This document shows, one piece after another, positions 26,004 through 34,068 of a DNA stretch of 64,000 nt. Within the stretch, counting starts at the first letter, position 1, and each line of letters starts with the position of its first letter. The translations under genes were made by a program, and so were the position numbers. Under the pieces are notes generated by a model that saw only the letters and a program-made list of their open reading frames with translations, was not told the origin of the DNA and searched no databases. The DNA lies in contig JASMLR010000004.1 of NCBI GenBank assembly GCA_030748575.1, positions 118,101 to 182,100 on the forward strand. Reading direction: 5' to 3'. The DNA is from Phycisphaerales bacterium (GTDB lineage Bacteria > Planctomycetota > Phycisphaerae > Phycisphaerales > SM1A02).

Positions 26004-26600
26004 ATGGATCCATCGCACACGGCGGCCGGCCCTGGACCCGATCAGATTCTGGAGATGCTCCGCAGGGGGCGAGGCGTGCTTCGCGCCGAGGCCATTCTGT
26101 GCACGATCGGCGGCATGGCTGCGGTCATCTTTCCGGTGTTTGCTTCTCAGGGGATCGAACTGCTCCTCGGCGTGCTGTGTGTTGTGATCGGTGTGCTTGG
26201 AATCCTTCGCTCGCTCGCAGGGGGCGCCGAACACCGCGCCACGACCTTCGGCTCGGCCGTGCTCATCGGGGTGCTGGGAGCGTTGCTGCTCATCTGGCCG
26301 TTTGAGGGGTTGGAAGCGATCACCCTGGTCCTGGCCATCGGCTCGCTCGCCCGCGGCATCGCGGACCTGACCGGCTTCCCGCACCGCTCGGTGGTGGCGC
26401 CGGGCATGCAGGTGTTCAGCGGTCTTGCGGGGATTGCGGTGGGTGGCCTGCTGTTGTGGTGGTACCCGGGAGACGTGACGTGGGCGCCCGGACTGCTGTT
26501 CGGGATTCAGTTGATCTTCGTCGGCATGACGCTGTGGGCATTGTGCGCCGCTGTTGGAAGCCCGGTGGCGAGTCCCCCTGATCTGGACACCGCGGCCTGA
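26004..26600 (+). CDS. hdeD: HdeD-family (DUF308) membrane protein
   Basis: The 198-residue protein has about six hydrophobic helices with the HdeD/DUF308 pattern of short paired helices (AILCTIGGMAAVIFPVFA, LLGVLCVVIGVLGILRSLAGG, VLIGVLGALLLIWP). HdeD is an inner-membrane protein tied to acid resistance at high cell density in E. coli; its biochemical function is not settled. AAAGGA precedes the start. Its place directly after three small heat-shock genes supports a general stress role. Confidence 0.8.
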   Translation: MDPSHTAAGPGPDQILEMLRRGRGVLRAEAILCTIGGMAAVIFPVFASQGIELLLGVLCVVIGVLGILRSLAGGAEHRATTFGSAVLIGVLGALLLIWPFEGLEAITLVLAIGSLARGIADLTGFPHRSVVAPGMQVFSGLAGIAVGGLLLWWYPGDVTWAPGLLFGIQLIFVGMTLWALCAAVGSPVASPPDLDTAA

Positions 26601-26638
26601 ACACCCGATCGTGTTCAACGCCCGGTTGCGACGCCCGA

Positions 26639-27472
26639 TCACCCGGCAAGGCGACCCGGCTCGAACGCGGTTCGAATCTGCTCCAGGGCCCGCTGCTCGA
26701 TCTGCCGCACCCGCTCCCGCGTCAGCCCGACGACCCGGCCAGTTTCCTTGAGCGTCTTGGGGGGTGCCCCGTCAAGCCCGAATCGCATGCACATGACCTG
26801 CGACTCAATGTGGTCCATGCTTTCCAGAATGCGCCTGATCTTGATCAGATCGTCCTCCCGCTCAATCTTGACGTGCCCGCACGGTGATGCGTCCGGGCAT
26901 GAGTCGAGCAGGGTCGGCGCATCGTCGCGGCGTGTTGTGCTGGTTGCCGTTCGGCTTGTCGCGGCCATGGTCCGGTGGACCAGATTGAGCTTGCACAGAG
27001 GCACCCGCATGGCGGCGGCCATTTCGGCCGGGGTTGGAGCGCGGCCGAGCTCTTCCTGGAGTTTCATCAGCGTGTCAGTCCACAGATGCATCCGCTTCTG
27101 CATGTAGGTCGGGACGTGCATGGGATGGCCGACGTCTTCCACGAGCTGTTTGACCGTCTTCCGAATCCACCACGTTGCGTAGGTGGAGAACCGGTGGCCG
27201 AGTGCGGGATCAAACCGCTCGACGGCTCGAATGAGCCCCAGGTTTCCTTCGTTGATCAGATCGGCCAGCGGAACGCCTCTGGAGGTGTACCGCTTGGCGA
27301 TGCTCACCACGAGGCGAAGGTTGGCCTGGATCATTTTCGACTTCGCCTCGTGGCAGGCGTCGTTGATGATCCTCCAGGCCAGCATCCGCTCCTCCAGGGG
27401 TTCGAGCAGATCGATGCGGCTGATGTCGCGGAAGTACGTGTCGAGTTCGGTTGGCTTTGAGGTGGTGTGCAT
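26639..27472 (-). CDS. Sigma-70 family RNA polymerase sigma factor (group 2/3, RpoD-like)
   Basis: The 277-residue protein contains sigma regions 1.2 through 4.2: [17 protein letters not shown] (1.2), the core [21 protein letters not shown] with [17 protein letters not shown] (2.1-2.2), [17 protein letters not shown] (2.4) and [28 protein letters not shown] (4.2). The N-terminal region 1.1 is missing, so it is an alternative or accessory sigma rather than the essential housekeeping one. Region 4.2 closely follows the primary type, so it should recognise -35/-10 promoters. ATG 27472 was chosen because it starts just before region 1.2; ATG 27529 would add 19 residues that look non-coding. It lies beside the stress island, and a link is possible but unproven. 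Confidence 0.88.
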   Translation of the reverse strand: MHTTSKPTELDTYFRDISRIDLLEPLEERMLAWRIINDACHEAKSKMIQANLRLVVSIAKRYTSRGVPLADLINEGNLGLIRAVERFDPALGHRFSTYATWWIRKTVKQLVEDVGHPMHVPTYMQKRMHLWTDTLMKLQEELGRAPTPAEMAAAMRVPLCKLNLVHRTMAATSRTATSTTRRDDAPTLLDSCPDASPCGHVKIEREDDLIKIRRILESMDHIESQVMCMRFGLDGAPPKTLKETGRVVGLTRERVRQIEQRALEQIRTAFEPGRLAG

Positions 27473-27623
27473 AGGAGGCGAGGGCGAGCCTCTCCGAATG
27501 CTCGCGGACCCACCTACGCCCTTGCCCATCCGCCTGGTTCGTACAAAAATCCCTACGTTGAAAACACGAACTTCCAGCCCCGAAAACCCGTATCACCAGA
27601 AACCGCCAGGAGTCTTCCGCCGG

Positions 27624-29240
27624 TCAACCGGTACCTTCCGGACATTCCTCGTTCGACCGTCGCTTGACGGCGCCCAGGAAGAGTTCCGCTAAGGCCTCAT
27701 AGATCGACGTGGTGCATACGAGTGACGAACACTCGTAGGCGATGACCGCGCACAGCATCAGGGGGATCGTCACCATCCGCGCGTCGGTCATCTCAATCAT
27801 GATCACGAAGACCGTAATGGGGCTCTGCACGACGCCTGCGAAGTAGGCCACCATGAACAGCATGATGACGAATTGGGGCCGGATGCCATTGAATGTGCTG
27901 TGAAAGAAGTCTGCGAAGACGTCGCCAAGTCCGGCCCCGACCGACAGACTCGGGTCGAAGAGACCGCCCGGAATGCCGCTGATCAAACTGAAGAAGGAGC
28001 CGGTGGCTTTGGCGGGGGCGTACCACCAGGGCGTGGGGCCTGGCATATGCCACTCGTCGTAGAACGCCCGTTCCGACGCGTTGCCCAGCGTGGTGTAGGC
28101 CGCTTCCAGTTGCATGGCCTCTTCCATGGGCTTGCCACCCTGACCCAGCAGCGTCTGGGCGTGGGCCTTTCGCGTATAGGCCTCGGTGATCTCCTCGAGC
28201 GTGGCGTCCTGGCTGACATCCAGCGTCGCGTAGTAGTCCGTTCCGCGATACAGGAGAATCGACCGTGCCTGGGGGTAGCCGCTTCCGTAGCTCTGGCCTT
28301 CCGAGAGCAGGCCCGTGATGGCCAGGGCCAACCCAAGGCACGCCGCGACGGTGAGCCGCCGCTTGGACAGGGCGCGGGTCACGAGGGGCGTGCCCCAGAC
28401 GACGGCCCGCGCAAAGAGCCCCCCCAGGAAGCCGCCAATGACGGCGATCACCACGATGCACAGCCAGTGCACCCCATCAAAGCCAAACTCGTGGTGAACC
28501 TGCCCGTAGAACAGGTAGTCCCAGCCGAGCGTGGCAATGACGACCAGCGAGGCGATGACGACCGTTCGCACAATCGTGCTGGCGTTGTCCTTCTCGAACG
28601 ACCGGCCGATCTCCTCAAAGGCGAAGATCATGCCGGCGATGGGGGCGTTGAACGCGGCGGCGATGCCCGCGCCGCCGCCAGCAAGAATGAGCCCTCGCTG
28701 AACGAGGTGGTCAGGGAAACGGCGGACTTTGGTCGCCAGGTACATCAGGCATGCGCCCACATGGACCGAGGGCCCTTCGCGACCGATGGTCATGCCTGTG
28801 AAGAGCCCGATCGTCAGCAACAGGATCTTGCCGATGGCGATCCGGACCGACAGCATGTACCGCCGGAACGGGCTGTCCTTGACCTTCAGGCATGCGATGG
28901 CCTGCGGAATCCCCGTGCCCTCGGTTCCTGGAAAGAACCGGTCGCGGAGCCAGATGATCGCGACCATGCCGACGGTGACGGTCAGGGCGGCCAGCCACGG
29001 CCCCGTGCCCCCCGGCAGGTGGACCCCGGCAATCGAGTCCAGCTCGTGCATCCGGAGGAAGAGCCCCGACCCGAAATTGTCCGCGATCCGGAAGTACAAC
29101 GCCACGAAGCCCGTGACAATGGCGGCGGCGAGGAGGACAGCTTGCGCGGCAAGGGCCCTCCTGGACAACAGCCTCGCTCGCCACGTCTGAAGCGGGGCGA
29201 TGCCGGTCGGACCGGATTGCGGATCACGGGGGCCCTTCAT
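27624..29240 (-). CDS. ClC chloride channel/antiporter with an inserted J-domain-like segment
   Basis: The 538-residue membrane protein has ClC hallmarks: EGTGIPQAIACL (first Cl-binding loop, GSGIP type), GREGPSVH (gating glutamate), APIAGMIFAFEEIGR (including the EE pair that holds the proton glutamate of antiporters), GIPGGLFDPSLSVGAG (GIFAP type) and MIEMTDARMVTIPLML. Between the middle helices and the GIFAP-type motif lies a soluble insert (about residues 330-400). It begins DYYATLDVSQDATLEEITEAYTRKA and ends AAYTTLGNASERAFYDEW, which matches a DnaJ J-domain except that the HPD tripeptide is absent. Both conserved glutamates favour a Cl-/H+ exchanger. The start at ATG 29240 replaces a TTG at 29264. 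Confidence 0.85.
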   Translation of the reverse strand: MKGPRDPQSGPTGIAPLQTWRARLLSRRALAAQAVLLAAAIVTGFVALYFRIADNFGSGLFLRMHELDSIAGVHLPGGTGPWLAALTVTVGMVAIIWLRDRFFPGTEGTGIPQAIACLKVKDSPFRRYMLSVRIAIGKILLLTIGLFTGMTIGREGPSVHVGACLMYLATKVRRFPDHLVQRGLILAGGGAGIAAAFNAPIAGMIFAFEEIGRSFEKDNASTIVRTVVIASLVVIATLGWDYLFYGQVHHEFGFDGVHWLCIVVIAVIGGFLGGLFARAVVWGTPLVTRALSKRRLTVAACLGLALAITGLLSEGQSYGSGYPQARSILLYRGTDYYATLDVSQDATLEEITEAYTRKAHAQTLLGQGGKPMEEAMQLEAAYTTLGNASERAFYDEWHMPGPTPWWYAPAKATGSFFSLISGIPGGLFDPSLSVGAGLGDVFADFFHSTFNGIRPQFVIMLFMVAYFAGVVQSPITVFVIMIEMTDARMVTIPLMLCAVIAYECSSLVCTTSIYEALAELFLGAVKRRSNEECPEGTG

Positions 29241-29367
29241 GGTTCCGGCGGAGACTCTACCCAATCCTCAGGAATTTTCGAGCGTGCTGAAAGGCCTGGC
29301 CGTGGCGGGCGTTGTCCTGTCTGGATGCGGCACTCGCATCCCTCAAACACTCTCTCCTCTCTCTCCG

Positions 29368-29399
29368 ACTGGACGGTCCCGATAACGGGGCCGTCCAGT
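29368..29399 (-). terminator. 14-bp hairpin downstream of lipA
   Basis: ACTGGACGGTCCCG pairs with CGGGGCCGTCCAGT around an ATAA loop, with one G-T wobble. It lies 45 bases after the lipA stop codon on the minus strand and before the ClC gene. No T-run follows on the minus strand, so it may stabilise the 3' end or stop transcription with Rho. Confidence 0.55.
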
Positions 29400-29434
29400 T
29401 GTTGGTGCCCGCCTCGAAAAAGCCCCCCTCGGCG

Positions 29435-29455
29435 GCGAGCCGCTCAGCGGCTCGC
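29435..29455 (-). terminator. Hairpin with the lipA stop codon in its loop
   Basis: GCGAGCCGC and GCGGCTCGC form a perfect nine-base stem whose three-base loop is the lipA stop codon (TGA on the minus strand, 29444-29446). Five Ts follow on the minus strand about 13 bases beyond the stem (29417-29421). It is a likely intrinsic terminator, although translation to the stop codon would compete with its folding. Confidence 0.5.
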
Positions 29456-30352
29456 GGCGGCCTCGGCCTGCGATTCGGCGTGGTAGGAGCTTCGCACGAG
29501 CGGGCCCGATTCAACCACGCGATAGCCCATGTCCAGCCCAGCCTGCTTCCAGGCGTCAAAGGACGCCGGCGGAACCCAGCGGTCGACGGGGAGGTGATTT
29601 CGGGTCGGCTGGAGATACTGCCCGATGGTGAGGATGTCGGTTTCGGCCCGCTGCCGGATGTCCATCATCGTCTCCAGCAACTCGTCGTCTCGCTCCCCGA
29701 TACCGACCATGAGGCTGGTCTTGGCCACCAGTCCGCCCTGCTTGATGGCCGCGAGGACCTCGATGGAGCGGTCGTAGCGGGCTTGCGGCCGAACGGCTTC
29801 ATGCATTCGGCTGACCGTCTCCACGTTGTGGGCAAGGATGTCCGGCGCGGCGTCCATGACCACCTGAAGATCCTGGAGGTTGCCTTTGAAGTCGCCGACC
29901 AGCGTCTCGATCCCGAGCGTCGGGCACGCCGCCCGCGTCCGGCGGATGGTGTCGGCCCAGATGGCCGCTCCGCCGTCGGGCAGGTCGTCTCGGTCCACGG
30001 ACGTGATCACGACGTGCTTGAGGTCTGTTCTGGCGAGCATCTCGGCGACGCGGCGGGGCTCATCCGGGTCGGTGACGGGGGGGCGGCCGGTCTTGACGTT
30101 GCAGAAACCGCACGCCCGCGTGCAGGTATCGCCCAGAATCATGATGGTGGCCGTGCCCCGGCCCCAGCATTCACCAAGGTTGGGGCAGGACGCCTCTTGG
30201 CAGACCGTATGCAGGCCGAGCTCCTTAAGTTGTGATTTGAGCTTGAGATAGCCATCGCCGCCAGGTGCCTTCGCCCGGATCCAGGAGGGCTTTCGGGGGA
30301 CGTCCAGCCGGGCGTCAGTCGTGTTGCCCAGAATCTGGTCCCCCAGGCTCAC
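29444..30352 (-). CDS. lipA: Lipoyl synthase
   Basis: The 302-residue radical SAM enzyme inserts two sulfurs into octanoyl groups on carrier domains to make lipoyl cofactor. It has both required cysteine sets: CQEASCPNLGEC for the auxiliary cluster and CTRACGFC (CxxxCxxC) for the radical SAM cluster, plus the terminal RSSYHAE segment, where the serine ligates the auxiliary cluster. GTG 30352, with GAGAGG six bases upstream, gives the usual N-terminus before RKPSWIRAK. ATG 30436 is an alternative. No lipB is seen nearby. Confidence 0.93.
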   Translation of the reverse strand: MSLGDQILGNTTDARLDVPRKPSWIRAKAPGGDGYLKLKSQLKELGLHTVCQEASCPNLGECWGRGTATIMILGDTCTRACGFCNVKTGRPPVTDPDEPRRVAEMLARTDLKHVVITSVDRDDLPDGGAAIWADTIRRTRAACPTLGIETLVGDFKGNLQDLQVVMDAAPDILAHNVETVSRMHEAVRPQARYDRSIEVLAAIKQGGLVAKTSLMVGIGERDDELLETMMDIRQRAETDILTIGQYLQPTRNHLPVDRWVPPASFDAWKQAGLDMGYRVVESGPLVRSSYHAESQAEAAASR

Positions 30353-30632
30353 AATCGCCTCTCGCTGCCGGCCACGCGCGGTGTCGCCTCCGAGGGCGCG
30401 AGGGTGTCGGGGGGTCGGGGCGGGTCGATCCTGCATGCGGCCCCCATGGTATCTGGAGCCCGGCCGCGGGCCGGTCTGACGGGACAGGCGAGCGTCTGAG
30501 AATGTTGGCCGAATTTTCGGTCGAGGGTCATCCCGGGCGAGGTTCAAAGACGATGATTTCAGGCCCGAATCCACTTTGTCGGGTAGAGTTCCCGCTCCAT
30601 CGACGGGCGAGGGGCCCCTGGAGATTGACCGC

Positions 30633-32186
30633 GTGACGCAGAGCAAGGATGAACCGCTGTCCCGCCACGGCTTTCACGCCGGCGTGTGGAGCATGGTTCT
30701 GGGTGCAACCGCCTTGTTTGCAGGCGGTTGCGAGACCAATAGCTTCTTTGATCCCTCCAAGACGGGCTACTTCGGGTCGACACCGGTGACCATGCCGGTG
30801 CTTGATCGCATTGCGGCGATTGAGCCCAGTGTGGACCTGTGGGGCGAGACCACGCAGGTGACCGCTCAGGACCTGATGGCGAGCGATCTCTCCTACCGCC
30901 TGCACCCCGGGGACATGGTTGAGATTCGGATCTATGAGTTGTACACCAAGGGGCAGTTCTTCCCGGTGACCGGCCGGGTGGATCAAGCCGGAGATCTGCA
31001 CATCCCGGAGTTGGGCTCCGTTCCGGCCGCGGGACTGACCGTGCCGCAGTTGCAGGAGGAACTGGTCGCCCGACTGTCCAAACAGGTCATGAAGAATCCG
31101 ACCGTGACGGTCAATCTCGGAAGCGGCGGCGCCCTGACCTACATCATTTACGGACATGTCAATCGTCCCGCCCGCTTCACGCTGGAAGACCCGACACTCC
31201 GGCTTCTGGATGCGCTCACGATGGCAGGCGGCGTCCCGTTGTCGACCCGCCGCATCTATGTGGTCCGGCAGGTGTCGGTTGATCCCAGCCTGCACTCGCC
31301 GTGGCATCCGGACAAGCGGGGCGAGACGACCTCGCCGCGCGGGTCGTCGTCCAGACCGTCGGCGCCGGTCGACATCGAGTCACTGATTGATCAGTTGCAG
31401 GACACGCCGGGCGGGACCGGGTCCGCGCCGGCGCCCGCGGCGAAGCCATCGCCCCGGCCCAGCCCTGGTGCCTGGGCCGCCGCCGGAGATCCGCCGATCG
31501 ATGTTGAGGACGTGACGCCAGCGACGGCGGCACTGCCCACGGTCAAGGGGCCAGGACACGCCACGACTCCGGGCGGGAACAATCCCTTCGTCTACCTGCC
31601 GGATCAGGACAAGTGGGCCAGAACGCGGCAGACCGCGACGCCACCTGCCGAGACGGATCCGGCTGCTGGCAAGGTCCGCTCCAGCGATCTTGTCGTTGAG
31701 CGGGTGATCGAGGTGCCGTACCAGCAACTGACTCACGGCGACACCAGCCTCAATCTGGTCATTCGGCCGGGCGATCAGATCTATGTGGATGGCCCGCCGA
31801 CCGGATACTGCTACGTCAGTGGTGAGGTTCGATCCCCCAACGCCTATCCACTGCCCGCGGCTGACCCCATGACACTCAGCCGCCTGATCGCTATGGCCGG
31901 CGGCCTTGGGCCGCTGGCAATTCCCGACAGAGTGGATCTTGTTCGGCAGGTCGATGAGGGTCGGGAGGCAACCATTCGCCTCGATCTGGCTGCCATTCGT
32001 CGGCGGACCGAGCCGGACATCGTCATCAAGCCCAACGATCACGTGCTGGTCGGAACGAACTGGTTCGCCTACCCGCTGGCGGTGTTCAGAAACGGCTTCC
32101 GAATCAACTACGGCTTCGGCTTTCTCATGGACAGGAACTTCGGGAACGATGTGTTCGGACCGCCGCCAACGAACATCGGGCGGTGA
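30633..32186 (+). CDS. Wza-like polysaccharide export lipoprotein with two SLBB domains
   Basis: The 517-residue protein starts at GTG 30633 with GGAG upstream and carries a lipobox (ATALFAGGC). A polysaccharide export domain follows (YRLHPGDMVEIRIYELYT ... KQVMKNPTVTVNL, about residues 90-170). The first SLBB domain is at about 175-225. A long Pro/Ala-rich linker (about 225-350) precedes a second SLBB-type region (VSGEVRSPNAYPL, AGGLGPLAIPDRVDL). It would form the outer-membrane export channel for an exopolysaccharide. It leads the exosortase/exopolysaccharide cluster, with the exosortase gene 42 bases downstream. Confidence 0.88.
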   Translation: MTQSKDEPLSRHGFHAGVWSMVLGATALFAGGCETNSFFDPSKTGYFGSTPVTMPVLDRIAAIEPSVDLWGETTQVTAQDLMASDLSYRLHPGDMVEIRIYELYTKGQFFPVTGRVDQAGDLHIPELGSVPAAGLTVPQLQEELVARLSKQVMKNPTVTVNLGSGGALTYIIYGHVNRPARFTLEDPTLRLLDALTMAGGVPLSTRRIYVVRQVSVDPSLHSPWHPDKRGETTSPRGSSSRPSAPVDIESLIDQLQDTPGGTGSAPAPAAKPSPRPSPGAWAAAGDPPIDVEDVTPATAALPTVKGPGHATTPGGNNPFVYLPDQDKWARTRQTATPPAETDPAAGKVRSSDLVVERVIEVPYQQLTHGDTSLNLVIRPGDQIYVDGPPTGYCYVSGEVRSPNAYPLPAADPMTLSRLIAMAGGLGPLAIPDRVDLVRQVDEGREATIRLDLAAIRRRTEPDIVIKPNDHVLVGTNWFAYPLAVFRNGFRINYGFGFLMDRNFGNDVFGPPPTNIGR

Positions 32187-32228
32187 TGGGCACGGTGGCG
32201 ACACGGTCGGCACCGGCGCGTACCTGGC

Positions 32229-34061
32229 ATGAGTGAATCCACCAGTGAATCGCGAACGAAGGCGCCCCCCGCGGCGGAGCCACGCCCCGAGGCCAGTGCG
32301 GATCAGGCTGCCATGCCCGTGTTGACGCCCTCTCCGGCGCGCATGGGTCTGGCTGCAGCAACCGTGCTGGCAATCTTCGTGTATCTGTTCTGGCCGTTTC
32401 TTGAGCGGCAGGTTCGGTTCGCCATCGAGTATCAGGCGGACTGGGGTCACACGATCGTGATCCCGTTCATCGCCGGCTGGTTTGTGTGGCTCAACCGCGA
32501 GGAGATTCTGAAGGCTCCGCTGCGTCCGAGCGTGACCGGGTTGGTGCTCGTTGTGGTCGGCGTCGCATGGTTCAGTTTCTGCTCGATCGGCCCCGTGTTG
32601 TTTCGGCACCACAACCTCATGGGTATGGGTGTCGGGATCACGATCTTCGGGTTGGTGCTGGCTTTTTGCGGCTGGCGGGCGATGCGGTGGATGTGGTTCC
32701 CGGTGCTGTACCTGATTGCGTTCAGCCAGACGATCTCGGACCGGTTCCTTGAACTGCTGACCTTTCAGTTGCAAGGCATTGCGACGGTCGGCGCAGAGAT
32801 CGGGCTCGGCCTGGTCGGGTACGACGTCGCGCGAGAAGGCCACACACTGGATATCTACCAGAACGGCGAGATCATTCCGATCAACATTGCAGAGGCCTGC
32901 TCGGGCATGCGGATGCTCGTGGCGTTTCTGGCCCTCGGCGTTGCCATGGCCTACCGTGGGTTGGACACGGTCTGGCAGCGCGTCACGCTGGTTGTCATGG
33001 CTGTTCCTACCGCCATTTTCGTCAACATTCTCCGCGTGATGACCCTGGGCATCCTCTCCACGTGGGACTCCAACTTTGCAGCCGGTGACTTTCACTCCAT
33101 GGTGGGTCTTCTGTGGCTGCTTCCGGCCTTCTTTATCTATCTCGGCATCATGTGGGTACTGCGTCTTCTTGTCATCGACGATGACGAATCAGATGCCGAC
33201 GCGGCCTCCGCAGAACTCTGCATTCGGTTTGACGCGGGCGTCGTCCGAGTGTTCATTGCCTGCGTCTGCCTTCTGGTCGCGGCGCAGGTCGGCTTTGCGT
33301 GGGCCGCAAGCGCCTTGCAGGTCCACCTCAGTACCGAGCCCGTTCCCTTGAGGCAACCGCTCTCGCTCGTGCCGTCGACGCTTGGGGGCTGGAAGACGAT
33401 TCAGGACGTGCAGTACGACGCCTCGATGATCGAGGAACTTGGCACAAACAGCTATCTCACTCGGGTGTACGCGGCGGATGAAGATCGGCGGAAACCGATG
33501 CTTCAGGTACACGTGGCGTACTACACCGATCAGATCGACGCCATTCCGCATGTCCCGGACCGATGCATGGTGGCCGGTGGGCTGGTGCAGCGGTTCGCGG
33601 ACCCGGTGAACGTGCCGGTCGAGGGTCTTGGGGCCCCGTGGACACCGGATCCGGACCACAGTCTGGATGACGTGCCCTACCCCATGGCTGAGGTCGTCGA
33701 ACTGGCGACGGATACTCGAACGAACGTCCGCATGCCGGTGGGCACGCCGCAGGTTCGCTACATGGAATTCGTTGATCCGGCCCGGCCCGATCGCCGCCTG
33801 CATGCGGGGTACTTCTTTGTCGCCAATGGACGCTGGCGGCCGACTCCGTCGGGTGTTCGCATGGCGGCCTTTACAGGCGGGGACAAGCACGCCTATTACT
33901 GCAAGGTCCAATTGCTCGCCGAGGGCGATGCCTCCTACGACCAAGAAGCGTTCTTTAATGACATCACACCATTCCTGGCCGAGGCCATGCCTCACATCAT
34001 GACCTCGCTCCCTGATTGGAGCGAGGTCAAGGCCCAAGAGATTCCGGGCAACTCGAAGTGA
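32229..34061 (+). CDS. Exosortase fused to an EpsI-type (DUF3485) domain
   Basis: The 610-residue protein has an N-terminal multi-helix exosortase domain (about residues 40-320). The predicted catalytic residues are C224 (EACSGMRML), R269 (NILRVMTLGIL) and H289 (FHSMVGLLWLL). A soluble C-terminal EpsI-like domain follows (about 355-600; PLSLVPSTLGGWKT, PDRCMVAGG), which in many species is a separate gene. Exosortases cut proteins bearing short C-terminal PEP-CTERM-type signals and attach them to the envelope, usually beside exopolysaccharide genes as here. No PEP-CTERM tail is recognised among the window's proteins. Confidence 0.9.
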   Translation: MSESTSESRTKAPPAAEPRPEASADQAAMPVLTPSPARMGLAAATVLAIFVYLFWPFLERQVRFAIEYQADWGHTIVIPFIAGWFVWLNREEILKAPLRPSVTGLVLVVVGVAWFSFCSIGPVLFRHHNLMGMGVGITIFGLVLAFCGWRAMRWMWFPVLYLIAFSQTISDRFLELLTFQLQGIATVGAEIGLGLVGYDVAREGHTLDIYQNGEIIPINIAEACSGMRMLVAFLALGVAMAYRGLDTVWQRVTLVVMAVPTAIFVNILRVMTLGILSTWDSNFAAGDFHSMVGLLWLLPAFFIYLGIMWVLRLLVIDDDESDADAASAELCIRFDAGVVRVFIACVCLLVAAQVGFAWAASALQVHLSTEPVPLRQPLSLVPSTLGGWKTIQDVQYDASMIEELGTNSYLTRVYAADEDRRKPMLQVHVAYYTDQIDAIPHVPDRCMVAGGLVQRFADPVNVPVEGLGAPWTPDPDHSLDDVPYPMAEVVELATDTRTNVRMPVGTPQVRYMEFVDPARPDRRLHAGYFFVANGRWRPTPSGVRMAAFTGGDKHAYYCKVQLLAEGDASYDQEAFFNDITPFLAEAMPHIMTSLPDWSEVKAQEIPGNSK

Positions 34062-34068
34062 GATCTCC

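Noticed and set aside
27873..29486. 537-codon plus-strand open frame opposite the ClC gene
   Set aside because: It is the antisense of a clear ClC protein; its product is charged and low in hydrophobic structure, a common artefact of GC-rich coding DNA.
31380..33095. 571-codon minus-strand frame opposite the Wza-like and exosortase genes
   Set aside because: It crosses two well-supported plus-strand genes and shows no family resemblance; its composition (His, Arg, Pro rich) is typical of antisense frames.
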